A DNA stretch of 64,000 nt from Methanomassiliicoccales archaeon LGM-RCC1 (GTDB lineage: Archaea > Thermoplasmatota > Thermoplasmata > Methanomassiliicoccales > Methanomethylophilaceae), in NCBI GenBank assembly GCA_030168575.1, contig CP115555.1, positions 992,001 through 1,056,000 of the forward strand, in the 5' to 3' direction. The translations under genes and the position numbers were made by a program. The notes beneath the pieces are model-generated. The model saw only the letters and a program-made list of their open reading frames with translations, was not told where the DNA came from and did no database searches. Positions 35,369 through 44,055 of the stretch are shown here, piece by piece. Every line of letters starts with the position of its first letter. Within the stretch, counting starts at the first letter, position 1.

Positions 35369-35381
35369 GGAATAAAAATGG

Positions 35382-35467
35382 CGCCGAGAGGGAGATTTGA
35401 ACTCCCGAGGGCAAAGGCGCCCACGAGCTTTCCAGGCTCGCGCCTTACCGGGCTGGGCCATCTCGGC
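35382..35467 (-). tRNA. tRNA-Ser (GGA)
   Basis: An 86-base type II tRNA with a long variable arm. The acceptor stem is GCCGAGA/TCTCGGC, the anticodon stem CGAGC/GCTCG with loop CTGGAAA (anticodon GGA), the T arm GGGAG/CTCCC. Discriminator G is as expected for serine. No intron. A TATA-like CTTTTATATCG lies about 30 bases upstream on the same strand. Confidence 0.94.
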
Positions 35468-35617
35468 GTGCAAGTAGGGGGATTTTATTACGATATAAAA
35501 GCCTATTTACAGGAAACGAGGTCTTTGGATCAACCCCTGATTAGATGTTTTCCGAGTCGGCGCATTGCTCATAAGTAGGAACAATTATCCTAAATAATCC
35601 AGCTCCATTTATTAATC

Positions 35618-36590
35618 ATAGACAAGAAAATCATAGTCATATTGATCGCCACCATAGTTATCGTGGCTGGCGTTTGCGTCTATTTTTCATTTGGACAGGG
35701 AGAGAAATTGGGAGGCACCGAAGCCTACACCGATATCAAAGTCGGAGATGAGATCAAGAACGATTTCGATGCGACTCTTATAGCGGACGTCACAGTGAAA
35801 TTGCCTATATCCGAGGCTCTTTCCGAAATGTACTTCCAGATCGTTGGGGCCCACACCCATCTATTCAACCCTGAAGACCTTCAATGACAAGGTCTACGAA
35901 TGCTTCGTCTATGATATAGATGAGAACGGAGAAATCGCCGAGTACTATGTCATCGAGGATTCCGGAGTGATTCTCGGTGTGTCATACGAGGATGGTACGA
36001 ATTACATGCTCACAGGCACCAGCTGCGATGTCACTAAGACCATTGAAGAGCAGGAAGTGACCGTGGGCACCACCTATACCTACCTGATGAGGGCCCTCAT
36101 ACCCGGCATGGAGGCTGTGGCTGTGGAGGGATATTCAGTCAACACGGTGACAGAGATCGGAAACGGGGACAACTGCAAGCTGAACACCACCATGAATTCC
36201 GAAAACAAGGATATGCTCACACTGAAGCTGGCAAGCATCGAAGGCGACGTCTACAAGTTCGAAGGCAACGACAACGAGTACACCAAGGACGGAGCAATGT
36301 CCTATTACGTCTACACCAGCTGTCTGAACGATATCAAGGAGATCTATGGCGAGGACTCAATCGTCATGGGCAAGAAGTATTCTGAAAAGATTGTCACCGC
36401 ATACGGGAATCGCGACGTCACCGTACAGGAGATGAACGTCGATGTGTTCGGAACGGACACATTCATCAAGTTCTACTACGGATCCAAGGATGTCCTGTAC
36501 AAGACCTACATGGAAACAGCTGTCGACGATCTCTTCGAGCTCACTCTGATCGTGGATCTCGTGGGAAGCGACGCAGTCAAAGCACTTTGA
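35618..36590 (+). pseudogene. Frameshifted, start-less secreted/membrane-anchored protein gene
   Basis: One reading frame gives an N-terminal membrane anchor (35618 to about 35845: IDKKIIVILIATIVIVAGVC) and its stop is at 35887; a second frame continues the protein from about 35846 to 36590. Removing one G from the run GGGG at 35846-35849 joins them as ...FQIVGPTPIYS. In addition no ATG is at the expected leaderless start: the codon about 25 bases after the TATA box (TAAATAATC, 35591-35599) is ATA. The layout, one anchor plus a beta-rich ectodomain, resembles the intact neighbour at 37891-38874, so a decayed paralogue is likely. A read error in the G run cannot be excluded. Confidence 0.7.
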
Positions 36591-36601
36591 AAACTGGTAA
36601 G

Positions 36602-36625
36602 CGGCTTCCGAGCGATCGGAAGCCG
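36602..36625 (+). terminator. Hairpin after broken surface gene
   Basis: CGGCTTCCGA / TCGGAAGCCG, ten perfect pairs with a GCGA loop, 11 bases after the last stop. Confidence 0.6.
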
Positions 36626-36740
36626 TTAACCTACCTTTCCCCCAGTTCTGAACCCTATTTGTAACGGTAATTAACAACAGATGCCACCTCATATCTGTTC
36701 AGACCAATAGTTAATAACTCCACTATCAGATACCAGAGCG

Positions 36741-37526
36741 ATGTCAGAAACGAAGATCCCCAAGATCACCAAGGACGACGTGAACCTGTTGCAATCCTTC
36801 ATCAAGGACACCGTCAAGAAGACGAAGTCGAAGGGTGTTGTAATCGGTCTCAGCGGAGGCATTGATTCCGCTGTCGTCACAAAGCTCTGCGCCGATGCGC
36901 TGGGCCCGGAGAACGTTCTGAACATCTTCATGCCCTCCAGGGGCACCCCTGCGGAGGACTACAAGACAACCGCTGATCTCGCAGCCCTCTGGGGCACCGA
37001 GTACAGGGTGGTCGACGTGCAGCCTGCAGTCGATGCGCTGGCAGCAGTTCTGCTGTCAGATGCGGAGACTCCTCTCGAGAGGGGCAACATCTCAGCAAGA
37101 TGCAGGATGGCCGTCCTGTACAATCTGGCCAAGAAGAGGCAGTACCTAGTTGCGGGAACGTCCAATCAGAGCGAGATCATGATGGGGTACTTCACCAAGT
37201 TCGGCGACGGGGCATGCGACATGACCCCTCTAGCGAACATGTACAAGACTGAGGTCAGGCAGATCGCCGCCATCATCGGCGTCCCCCAGCCGATCATCGA
37301 CAAGCCCCCGTCCGCAGGACTGTGGGAGGGTCAGACGGATGAGTCGGAGATGGGTATCAAGTACGAGGATCTGGATGCCATCCTGTATGAGATGGAGCAG
37401 GACCGCACTGATGCGCAGATCGCCGCGGACACCGGACTGCCGAAGGAGCAGGTCTCCGACATCCGCAGGCAGGTGCAACTGATGGAGCACAAGAGGATGC
37501 CAGCGTTCCGCCCGTCGGAATACTGA
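36741..37526 (+). CDS. nadE: NAD+ synthase (ammonia-dependent)
   Basis: Final step of NAD synthesis: amidation of deamido-NAD with ATP. The pyrophosphatase P-loop SGGIDS is at residues 38-43; AGTSNQSEIMMGYFTKFGDG and KTEVRQIA are conserved NadE blocks. At 261 residues there is no glutaminase domain, so free ammonia is used. Single gene followed by tRNA-Glu. Confidence 0.95.
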   Translation: MSETKIPKITKDDVNLLQSFIKDTVKKTKSKGVVIGLSGGIDSAVVTKLCADALGPENVLNIFMPSRGTPAEDYKTTADLAALWGTEYRVVDVQPAVDALAAVLLSDAETPLERGNISARCRMAVLYNLAKKRQYLVAGTSNQSEIMMGYFTKFGDGACDMTPLANMYKTEVRQIAAIIGVPQPIIDKPPSAGLWEGQTDESEMGIKYEDLDAILYEMEQDRTDAQIAADTGLPKEQVSDIRRQVQLMEHKRMPAFRPSEY

Positions 37527-37579
37527 CCGTCCCCCTGTCAGAAATCTTTATGTACTACGGCTATATGTTCTGCAATGTT

Positions 37580-37652
37580 GCTCCTGTGGTGTAGCGGCCA
37601 ATCATGAAGCCCTCTCGAGGCTTCAACACGGGTTCAAATCCCGTCGGGAGCA
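37580..37652 (+). tRNA. tRNA-Glu (CTC)
   Basis: A 73-base cloverleaf: acceptor stem GCTCCTG/CGGGAGC, anticodon stem AAGCC/GGCTT with loop CTCTCGA (anticodon CTC), T arm CACGGG/CCCGTC region. No intron, no CCA. A TATA-like CTATATGTT lies about 20 bases upstream. Confidence 0.92.
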
Positions 37653-37858
37653 CTATTTTTTCCTCACCCAGATTCGAAAGTAGTACTCCCTCTAGGTTGC
37701 ACTATTCTTCCAGGCCCGCATTTATGAGTATGAGGCAATCCTGTTAGGTGCTTCGGCGGTCTCGGGTATCCCTGATTAATAGATCTAAATAGTATACGAA
37801 TCGAGATTAACTCGATTTGCAGTACATTCCTGATGCAATGATGCAAAATAAGGGGAAT

Positions 37859-37881
37859 ATCCCGTCGGAATCCGACGGGAT
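37859..37881 (-). terminator. Terminator of surface-protein gene
   Basis: ATCCCGTCGGA and TCCGACGGGAT form an 11-pair inverted repeat; on the minus strand it comes just after the stop at 37891 and is followed by T-rich sequence. Confidence 0.65.
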
Positions 37882-37890
37882 GGTTTGTAA

Positions 37891-38874
37891 TCAGTTGGGG
37901 ACCGATATGAGGTTGGAGGTCTTCAGTTTGACGACGAAGCTCAGGGAATTGCCGTCACTACTATAGACCATGCTCAGATTGTAGTTGACGCCTTTCTCGC
38001 CGTAACCGAGAGTCAATGTTGCCGTCTGTTCATCTTTGGTCGCGTCAAATACCTCATAAGTGACCTTACGCTTTCCGTATCCTTCGACATCCTCGATTTC
38101 AGTGGTCTTGCTCTTGGGCTCAAGCGAGATTTCCTCCTCTTCCAACTGTGCGATTAATTTATCCTCAGAGATGAAGGCCAGGAATAGCTCTTTCTTTATG
38201 GGCTCATCGATATCCTTGAGCTTTATGGTGTCAAGGTCCACGAACTCGATTTCCAGCCGTATATCGGCGTTCGCATAGAGTTCGGATACCGCAGTACAGT
38301 CGTAGAGGCCTTCAGACTCGTTGGTGACCGTGGTGATCGTGGATCCGCTGAACTCCACGACGATTTCGCCTTCGGCGACTCTCACGCTGTTCGACAACTT
38401 GATGTATGAGGATTTCTCGATTGTCAGCTCACTGGCATTCTTAGTGATGTCGATGTTGGTATCTTCCAGTCTGTATTCCATAGTGAGGTTAGGTGTTACG
38501 GAGTTGTATCCGTACACTACTCTGGTCTCGGGGTGCACCAAGTACTCGGTTGTGAATTCTCCGGACTTATACTCATACAGGTCGCACATGATGAGTACTC
38601 CCTTGTATGTCACGGAGTGCTGTCCGGTCAACTCGCCATAGTAATTGGTCAGGTTGGAGAGGACTGTTTCTTTTTCAACGCCTGTAATGTTGTTGTTGGC
38701 CAGTATGGCCGCCTCAAATCCAATCTCAATGTAATCTCCTTCCCTGAGGTCTTCTCTCACGATCTCATCAACGGGGTAGTTCTCACTACCGTTGTTGAAG
38801 AAGGCGAAGTACACACCTACGGCTGCGACCGCGATGATCACAACCGCTATGATTGCCATATATGTAGACTTCAT
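37891..38874 (-). CDS. Membrane-anchored extracellular protein of unknown family
   Basis: A 327-residue protein with an N-terminal hydrophobic anchor (about residues 6-26) and a mostly beta, acidic ectodomain containing several N-glycosylation-type sites (NGS, NIT, NLT, NAS, NES, NLS). The signal is more anchor- than cleavage-like. No enzyme motif is visible. The same layout occurs in the broken gene at 35618-36590. Confidence 0.72.
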   Translation of the reverse strand: MKSTYMAIIAVVIIAVAAVGVYFAFFNNGSENYPVDEIVREDLREGDYIEIGFEAAILANNNITGVEKETVLSNLTNYYGELTGQHSVTYKGVLIMCDLYEYKSGEFTTEYLVHPETRVVYGYNSVTPNLTMEYRLEDTNIDITKNASELTIEKSSYIKLSNSVRVAEGEIVVEFSGSTITTVTNESEGLYDCTAVSELYANADIRLEIEFVDLDTIKLKDIDEPIKKELFLAFISEDKLIAQLEEEEISLEPKSKTTEIEDVEGYGKRKVTYEVFDATKDEQTATLTLGYGEKGVNYNLSMVYSSDGNSLSFVVKLKTSNLISVPN

Positions 38875-39007
38875 GCCCGTGAAAGTAAGTTGGCAGTATT
38901 AATGGTCTTTCTTTATTACTGTCAAAGCGATGCTTGTAAACGCGTAATTCTGCTGGTTATCTTGGGAAAATAGTCAATAATAATTGACCATGGTCAGATT
39001 TTGATGT

Positions 39008-39018
39008 CCTTTTATATC
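39008..39018 (+). promoter_or_regulatory. TATA box of NSS transporter gene
   Basis: CCTTTTATATC is centred about 28 bases before the ATG at 39042, which lacks a ribosome-binding site: leaderless start. Confidence 0.5.
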
Positions 39019-39041
39019 GGCGAACAACACTTCCGTATCTC

Positions 39042-40424
39042 ATGCCCGAAAATGAAGAGAGAGCTTCATTCAGCGGAAAGGTGGGATTCGTCCTGGCCGC
39101 ATCGGCTTCTGCAGTCGGTCTTGGAAACCTTTGGAGGTTCCCGTATCTGACATCCCACTATGGAGGAGGAATCTTCGTCATCGTGTACATCATTTTGGCG
39201 GTGACTTTTGGATTTTCATTGCTCATCGCTGAGACAGCTCTCGGAAGGAAGACTGGAAAGTCTTGTATCAGCGCATTCGGAGAATTGTGCAGCAAATACA
39301 AATTCATCGGAATCATCGCAGCGATAGTTCCTATTCTGATCGTACCATACTACTGCGTTATCGGTGGTTGGGTCACAAAATGGTTAGCGATGTCCGCAAC
39401 GGGCGAACTGGCCACACTGGCCGATGGAGGCGGAGCATACTGGTGGAGTTGGATCACGGGCGCCATAGACGGCATGTCCGATCCCACGGCATGGTTCCTG
39501 ATCTTCGCATTGCTTTGTGTCGTCTGTGTAGCTGTCGGTGTGGAGAGAGGAATCGAGAAACTGAGCAAGATCCTCATGCCTCTTCTGCTGTTCATGATCA
39601 TCGGAATCACCATCTATGAGTTCACTCTCCCCGGTATCTGGGATGGAGTCGTGTTCTATCTCAACCCTGATGTGTCCAAGCTGAGCGGCGGAACCTTCGT
39701 TGGAGCCATCAGTCAGATCTTCTACTCGATGTCCCTGGCGATGGGAATCATGATCACATACGGTTCCTACATGAAGAAGAACGTCAACATCGAGAAGTCC
39801 GCGAGGAACATCGGTATCATTGATACCGGAGTCGCTTTCCTGGCGGGTCTCATGATTGTTCCTCCGGCATTCATGATGGGAATGGGTGACTCGAAGAGCA
39901 TGGGACTGATGTTCTCGGCCTTGCCCCAGGTATTCGAAGGAATGCCCGCAGGTGAGATCGTCGCACCCATATTCTATCTGCTCGTTCTGTTCGCAGCCAT
40001 GACCTCGGCCGTCTCACTTCTAGAGACTGTGGTCTCTGTGTTCGTGGATATCAAGTCCATCAAGCGTAAGAACTCGATCCTGATCTCGATAGCACTTCTC
40101 TTGGTATTGGGAATCATGTCAGTCATGGGATTCGGTCCCTGGATGACCGACCTGTCGCCTCTTGATCAGGGAGCCGGATGGTTAGGAATTTTCGACAACA
40201 TCACCAACGTTATCCTGATGCCCATAGTCGCCATCCTGACCTGTGTCTTCATAGGATACGTCATTAAGGTGACCGTCATCACGGACGAGGTGAAGGCCGA
40301 AGGAAACACCTTCAGATCGGAGAAGGCTTTCGTTTTGATGATCAAGTACATCTGTCCAGTGTTCCTGGTAGTTATGCTTGTCTACGGCTTGCTGCAGATG
40401 GTCGGCGTACTGCCGCCGTTCTGA
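39042..40424 (+). CDS. Neurotransmitter:sodium symporter (NSS) family transporter
   Basis: Sodium-coupled amino-acid transporter of the LeuT fold, 460 residues with about eleven or twelve segments. The helix-1 sodium/substrate motif VGLGNLWRFPYL is near residues 26-37, and the YCVIGGW and SQIFYSMSLAMG helices follow. Prokaryotic NSS proteins usually carry neutral or aromatic amino acids. Monocistronic, with a terminator at 40438. Confidence 0.9.
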   Translation: MPENEERASFSGKVGFVLAASASAVGLGNLWRFPYLTSHYGGGIFVIVYIILAVTFGFSLLIAETALGRKTGKSCISAFGELCSKYKFIGIIAAIVPILIVPYYCVIGGWVTKWLAMSATGELATLADGGGAYWWSWITGAIDGMSDPTAWFLIFALLCVVCVAVGVERGIEKLSKILMPLLLFMIIGITIYEFTLPGIWDGVVFYLNPDVSKLSGGTFVGAISQIFYSMSLAMGIMITYGSYMKKNVNIEKSARNIGIIDTGVAFLAGLMIVPPAFMMGMGDSKSMGLMFSALPQVFEGMPAGEIVAPIFYLLVLFAAMTSAVSLLETVVSVFVDIKSIKRKNSILISIALLLVLGIMSVMGFGPWMTDLSPLDQGAGWLGIFDNITNVILMPIVAILTCVFIGYVIKVTVITDEVKAEGNTFRSEKAFVLMIKYICPVFLVVMLVYGLLQMVGVLPPF

Positions 40425-40437
40425 GCTGAAACCATAA

Positions 40438-40461
40438 GGATGCCCGGGGATCCGGGCATCC
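40438..40461. terminator. Bidirectional terminator between NSS gene and nikR
   Basis: GGATGCCCGG / CCGGGCATCC stem with a GGAT loop, followed by GTTTTCT. Confidence 0.7.
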
Positions 40462-40494
40462 GTTTTCTCATAATAAAGTGAAGGTAGACTGTTC

Positions 40495-40878
40495 TCAGCC
40501 TCTCACGAACTTGACATAGTCCGCTTTTCCCTGAGCCCTTATTTCTGATAATATGTCTTTTAGAACAGGGGCATCGCACGACACCACCATCACCTCCAGG
40601 CATTTGTGGTTCTGGAGGTGCGAGTGCATCTGCGTCTTGATGTGATCCTGATATCTGCCTTGGATCTGCATCATCCAAGGGTCCTCGTGGTGGCTGCGCA
40701 CGATGATCAGCACCCCCTCGATGATTCCCTCCATCTTGTCCAGTTCCTTTATCTCTCCCATCGCTGAGGATATCGAGGCCCTGATGGCCTCAGATCTCCC
40801 TTTGAGATTGTAGGTTTCCTGAATGATGTCCAGCTCTTCGGTGTATTCGTTGCTGAGCGACACGCTTATTATCGTCAT
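40495..40878 (-). CDS. nikR: Nickel-responsive regulator NikR
   Basis: Ribbon-helix-helix repressor/regulator that binds DNA when loaded with nickel. Residues 1-45 are the DNA-binding domain (ISVSLSNEYTEELDII, GRSEAIRASI). The metal site is complete: His79, His85, His87 and Cys93 (MHSHLQNHKCLEVM). The length of 127 residues is right. Divergent from the ZIP gene, with a long inverted repeat between them. Confidence 0.93.
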   Translation of the reverse strand: MTIISVSLSNEYTEELDIIQETYNLKGRSEAIRASISSAMGEIKELDKMEGIIEGVLIIVRSHHEDPWMMQIQGRYQDHIKTQMHSHLQNHKCLEVMVVSCDAPVLKDILSEIRAQGKADYVKFVRG

Positions 40879-40886
40879 GGTCCCAC

Positions 40887-40927
40887 GTTAATAATATCCG
40901 CCAAACTTGTCGGCAGAAATTATTAAC
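40887..40927. promoter_or_regulatory. Candidate NikR operator
   Basis: Between nikR and the ZIP gene, arms GTTAATAATATCCGCC (40887-40902) and the near-complement ending in ATTATTAAC (40912-40927) match at 14 of 16 positions with a 9-base spacer. The position suits control of both divergent genes. Assignment to NikR rests on adjacency only. Confidence 0.5.
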
Positions 40928-40969
40928 ATTCTGCGAATATTTTAATAATCTTATTTCAACAAAGGGAAT

Positions 40970-41746
40970 ATGGAACCGATAATGCTGTTCTTGATGTATT
41001 CAGCGCTCCTTGTGGCGATCTCGCTGATAGGAGCTTACCTGCCCATGTTCGGCAGGAAGGATGATGGGCGCACCCATCTTATGATCGCCATAAGCGCGGG
41101 GATATTCCTCGGTCTGCTTCTGTTCATGCTCCTGCCGGAGGCTCTGGAGGAAAGCGAGGAGGGTGGAATCGACACCCACTACTCGATGATCGTCCTTGCG
41201 CTAGGTTTCCTCGCCATACTGATCCTGGAGAAGCTGATGGACCATCTCCATCACGACAAGTGCGGCTGCCACGAGGATGGACACTCCCACAAGCTCGTCT
41301 CTGTTTCGTCATACATCGGTCTGGCGATCCATGCAGCCTGCGACGGTCTCGCCCTGGCGGCTATGTTCATGGCCGGAGAGGAAGTCGGTCTGATGGCCAC
41401 CATCGGTTTGTGCATCCACAAGTTCGCGGAGCTGTTCTCCCTATCGTCCACGATGCTCCTTTCGGATTACACCAGGAGGAGCTCGCTCGTGCGCTTGGGG
41501 ATATTCGCTCTTATCACCCCGATCACCGGTACGCTGTTCTTCATGCTGTTCAGCGGAATGGAGGTTGAGGGACTGCTCGGACTGCCACTTATGTTCGCAT
41601 CCGGAACCCTGCTGTATGTCACCATGTGCGACATGCTGCCCGAGGCCTTCCACAGGGAGGAGAAGGAGATGAAGTCTCTTGCCCTCATCCTGCTGGGAGT
41701 CGGACTGATGCTAGCCATCGCCCTGCTGTTCCCGCATGTTCATTGA
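40970..41746 (+). CDS. ZIP-family metal transporter
   Basis: Membrane transporter of the ZIP family, 258 residues, about eight segments. A His/Cys-rich cytosolic loop (HLHHDKCGCHEDGHSH, about residues 90-105) precedes the conserved helix IGLAIHAACDGLALAA and the second His-helix LCIHKFAELFSLSS. ZIP proteins import zinc, iron or related cations; beside nikR, nickel is possible. TATA-like TTTTAATAATC lies about 26 bases before the ATG. Confidence 0.87.
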   Translation: MEPIMLFLMYSALLVAISLIGAYLPMFGRKDDGRTHLMIAISAGIFLGLLLFMLLPEALEESEEGGIDTHYSMIVLALGFLAILILEKLMDHLHHDKCGCHEDGHSHKLVSVSSYIGLAIHAACDGLALAAMFMAGEEVGLMATIGLCIHKFAELFSLSSTMLLSDYTRRSSLVRLGIFALITPITGTLFFMLFSGMEVEGLLGLPLMFASGTLLYVTMCDMLPEAFHREEKEMKSLALILLGVGLMLAIALLFPHVH

Positions 41747-41800
41747 AGCCTAAGGGGTGGATGATGGGTATAACTACAAGGAGCAGGATGTCCTGATACC

Positions 41801-42544
41801 ATGGAACAGGAGATCCGCGATTATCTGATCATGACAGCCATCGCTCTGGCCATCGCACTCATCGTGCCGTTGGTGTCATGGAGCATGCTGACCGATGAGA
41901 CGTCCAGAGAAATGATCTGCATCGCCTCCATCGTGATAGGGGTAATCGCGGGACTCTCCTTCGTATTCATCAACAGACGCCGCGACATCTTCTGGTCATC
42001 GGAGAGGAGCACATGCGAGAGGCTCAGGGAAGCCTCTAGCATCACATCTCTTCTGGCGGTCGTCCCTCTGATGGAATCAATCGTCCTGATCATCATCCAT
42101 CCCGAATTCGGTGCGAACGATTTCATGCTCCTCTCAGGGATCATGGTGTTCGTATCGATGCTCATCCAGGCATTCTTCTGGAAGAAGGTGGATGCCATCG
42201 GAGCATTGGGATCTTTCAGCATACTGATGCTGATCGTCTCGCTCATATTCCTCAACCTGTCATCGATCCTGGCGATCAACCACGGCGGTGCTGCGATGCT
42301 GGTGGCGAGCGCCTTATTCGCAGTTGCGCCGATCCTTCTGATGTTCGATTGGGCATGGTCCGCTAATGCATCTACCATCATGGCGCTCATCGCCGCTTTA
42401 GCAACGACGGTGATAACGGTCACTGATGACATAACCCAATTCGGATTGCTCCTGGCGTTCTGGATCCCGGCGGTGTTCCTTGTCCTGATCCGCATCCCCA
42501 TGAGGGCATCGTCTCTGGTCCATGACGGGCAGAGGCTTTTCTAA
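41801..42544 (+). CDS. Hypothetical membrane protein, eight predicted segments
   Basis: Unrecognised 247-residue membrane protein; segments are spread from residue 8 to 235, interrupted by a charged loop (INRRRDIFWSSERSTCERLRE, residues about 58-78). Ends 3 bases before the convergent MFS gene. No motif points to a substrate. Confidence 0.7.
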   Translation: MEQEIRDYLIMTAIALAIALIVPLVSWSMLTDETSREMICIASIVIGVIAGLSFVFINRRRDIFWSSERSTCERLREASSITSLLAVVPLMESIVLIIIHPEFGANDFMLLSGIMVFVSMLIQAFFWKKVDAIGALGSFSILMLIVSLIFLNLSSILAINHGGAAMLVASALFAVAPILLMFDWAWSANASTIMALIAALATTVITVTDDITQFGLLLAFWIPAVFLVLIRIPMRASSLVHDGQRLF

Positions 42545-42546
42545 TC

Positions 42547-43884
42547 TCACTCTGACGTGTCCCTCAGGCTCATTCCCTTCGTCTCTCTGCCGAATATGGC
42601 GATGACTATCGCCACCATGGCGAACGCCGCTGACAATACAGCGAATACAAGGACGAAACCGTATTCGGTACCGAAGCTGGAGTAGAGGATGGGAACGATG
42701 AACGGCGCGATGAATGCTCCGATGCGTCCGAACGCTGATGCCCAACCGGTACCGGAGCCGCGGACATCCGTGGGGTAGACCTCCGGGGTGTAGGAATAAA
42801 CGCAGCCCCATGCTCCAAGGGCGAAGAAGTACAGCAGGCATCCTGCCAAGAGGATCGTCATCTCGGAGTCCGCATGTCCGAAGAACCATGCGGCCGCTGC
42901 CGTACCGAAGAAATACACTATGAGGGTAGGCTTGCGTCCCCAGCGTTCCACAAGATAAGCCGCACTGAAGTATCCGGGGAGCTGAGCTATGCACATGATC
43001 ACTGTGAATCCGAAGCTCTTGACGATGTCGAATCCCTGATCGGTCAGTAGGCTGGGGGTCCAAAGGACGAATCCGTAGTATCCGAAGTTTATTCCGAACC
43101 AGATGACCCAAAGCACTGCGGTGGAACGGAGGTTCTCCCTCTTCCAAAGCATCTTGAACTCTTCGTACCAGGGCCTCTTCTCTATACCCTTCGAGGGAGT
43201 ATCGTCCTTGACCGATTCTACTCCGGCAGACCTCTCCAGTTCCTCCACTATCCTCTCGGCCTCTTCTCTCTTACCGTTGACCTCCAGATACCTGGGGGAC
43301 TCCGGGACCTTGAAACGGAGCAGTGCCGCGAACAGTGCCGGCAGCGCACCCACGAAGAACGCCATGCGCCATCCGAAAGCCGGAATCACCAGGAAGGCCA
43401 CCATCGAGGCAGCGATCCATCCCCATGCCCAGAAGCTTTCCAGTATGATGACGTTGCGTCCTCTGGACTTGATGGGGGAGATCTCGCTGACAAGAGTCGA
43501 GGCTGCAGGTAGTTCTCCTCCCAGTCCGAATCCGGTAATGAAACGGAACAACAACAGGGTCCAATAATCCGTGGCCAATCCGCACAGGAAGCTGCCGATG
43601 CTGTAGATCAGCAGGGTATAAAGGATGACAGTCCTCCTTCCGATGCGGTCCGAAATCGCTCCCGAAAGTGCCGCACCCAGGATCATTCCGAATATGCCAG
43701 AGCTGGTCAGCCAGCTGAGCTGGTACTTGTCGAGACCCCAGTCAAGGTTTATGGCGGCGATGACACCGCTGACCATTCCCTGATCCATGGCATCGAACAT
43801 CCATCCGAGACCGACCAGGAAAAGGATTGTCCAGGTCATCCTGGTCATCGGTAAGGATTCGATACGTTCCGAGATGCTCGACAT
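42547..43884 (-). CDS. MFS transporter (sugar/organic-acid type)
   Basis: Major facilitator with twelve segments in 445 residues. Family marks: loop 2-3 DRIGRRTV, GFGLGGELPAASTLVSEISP before helix 5, central cytosolic loop at about 185-235, PEVYPTDVRGSGTGWASAFGRIGA in the second half. Closest in style to the sugar-porter/aromatic-acid or nicotinate (NiaP) families; the substrate cannot be told. The ATG at 43884 is about 27 bases after a TATA box (TTTTTATAT). Confidence 0.87.
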   Translation of the reverse strand: MSSISERIESLPMTRMTWTILFLVGLGWMFDAMDQGMVSGVIAAINLDWGLDKYQLSWLTSSGIFGMILGAALSGAISDRIGRRTVILYTLLIYSIGSFLCGLATDYWTLLLFRFITGFGLGGELPAASTLVSEISPIKSRGRNVIILESFWAWGWIAASMVAFLVIPAFGWRMAFFVGALPALFAALLRFKVPESPRYLEVNGKREEAERIVEELERSAGVESVKDDTPSKGIEKRPWYEEFKMLWKRENLRSTAVLWVIWFGINFGYYGFVLWTPSLLTDQGFDIVKSFGFTVIMCIAQLPGYFSAAYLVERWGRKPTLIVYFFGTAAAAWFFGHADSEMTILLAGCLLYFFALGAWGCVYSYTPEVYPTDVRGSGTGWASAFGRIGAFIAPFIVPILYSSFGTEYGFVLVFAVLSAAFAMVAIVIAIFGRETKGMSLRDTSE

Positions 43885-44009
43885 ACGCAATCGGATGGCA
43901 ATCAGGCTTGCCGATATAAAAAATCGAACGTTCTTAAAATCCGGTCAAAGTGAGACAAAAACAGTCAAAAATAGCCTATTTATAGGCATCCTATTCAAAA
44001 TAAAGGCGC

Positions 44010-44020
44010 GACCTTTATAT
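44010..44020 (+). promoter_or_regulatory. TATA box of acidic repeat-protein gene
   Basis: CCTTTATATTA lies about 40 bases before the ATG at 44056. A GCCTAT/ATAGGC inverted repeat at 43974-43987 is just upstream and could bind a regulator. Confidence 0.45.
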
Positions 44021-44055
44021 TACAGAACCTCCTTTTTTCTTCTGGATGGGATAGC

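Larger units (their letters stand above)
34914..35381. other. Non-coding stretch with terminal inverted repeats and hairpins
   Basis: About 470 bases with no credible gene. A perfect 22-base palindrome at 34978-34999 (half-site ACGGGTCAATA) and a second hairpin at 35007-35021 (CTGCCC / GGGCAG) follow the hypothetical gene and could end its transcript. The 13-base words ATCAAAAGTGACT (34964-34976) and its exact complement (35356-35368) enclose 405 bases like the ends of a small element. The rest is A/T-rich with no RNA gene I recognise. Confidence 0.55.

Noticed and set aside
35378-35578. A 66-codon open frame on the plus strand
   Set aside because: It is the complement of tRNA-Ser (GRFELPRAKAPTSF-type shadow) and not a protein gene.
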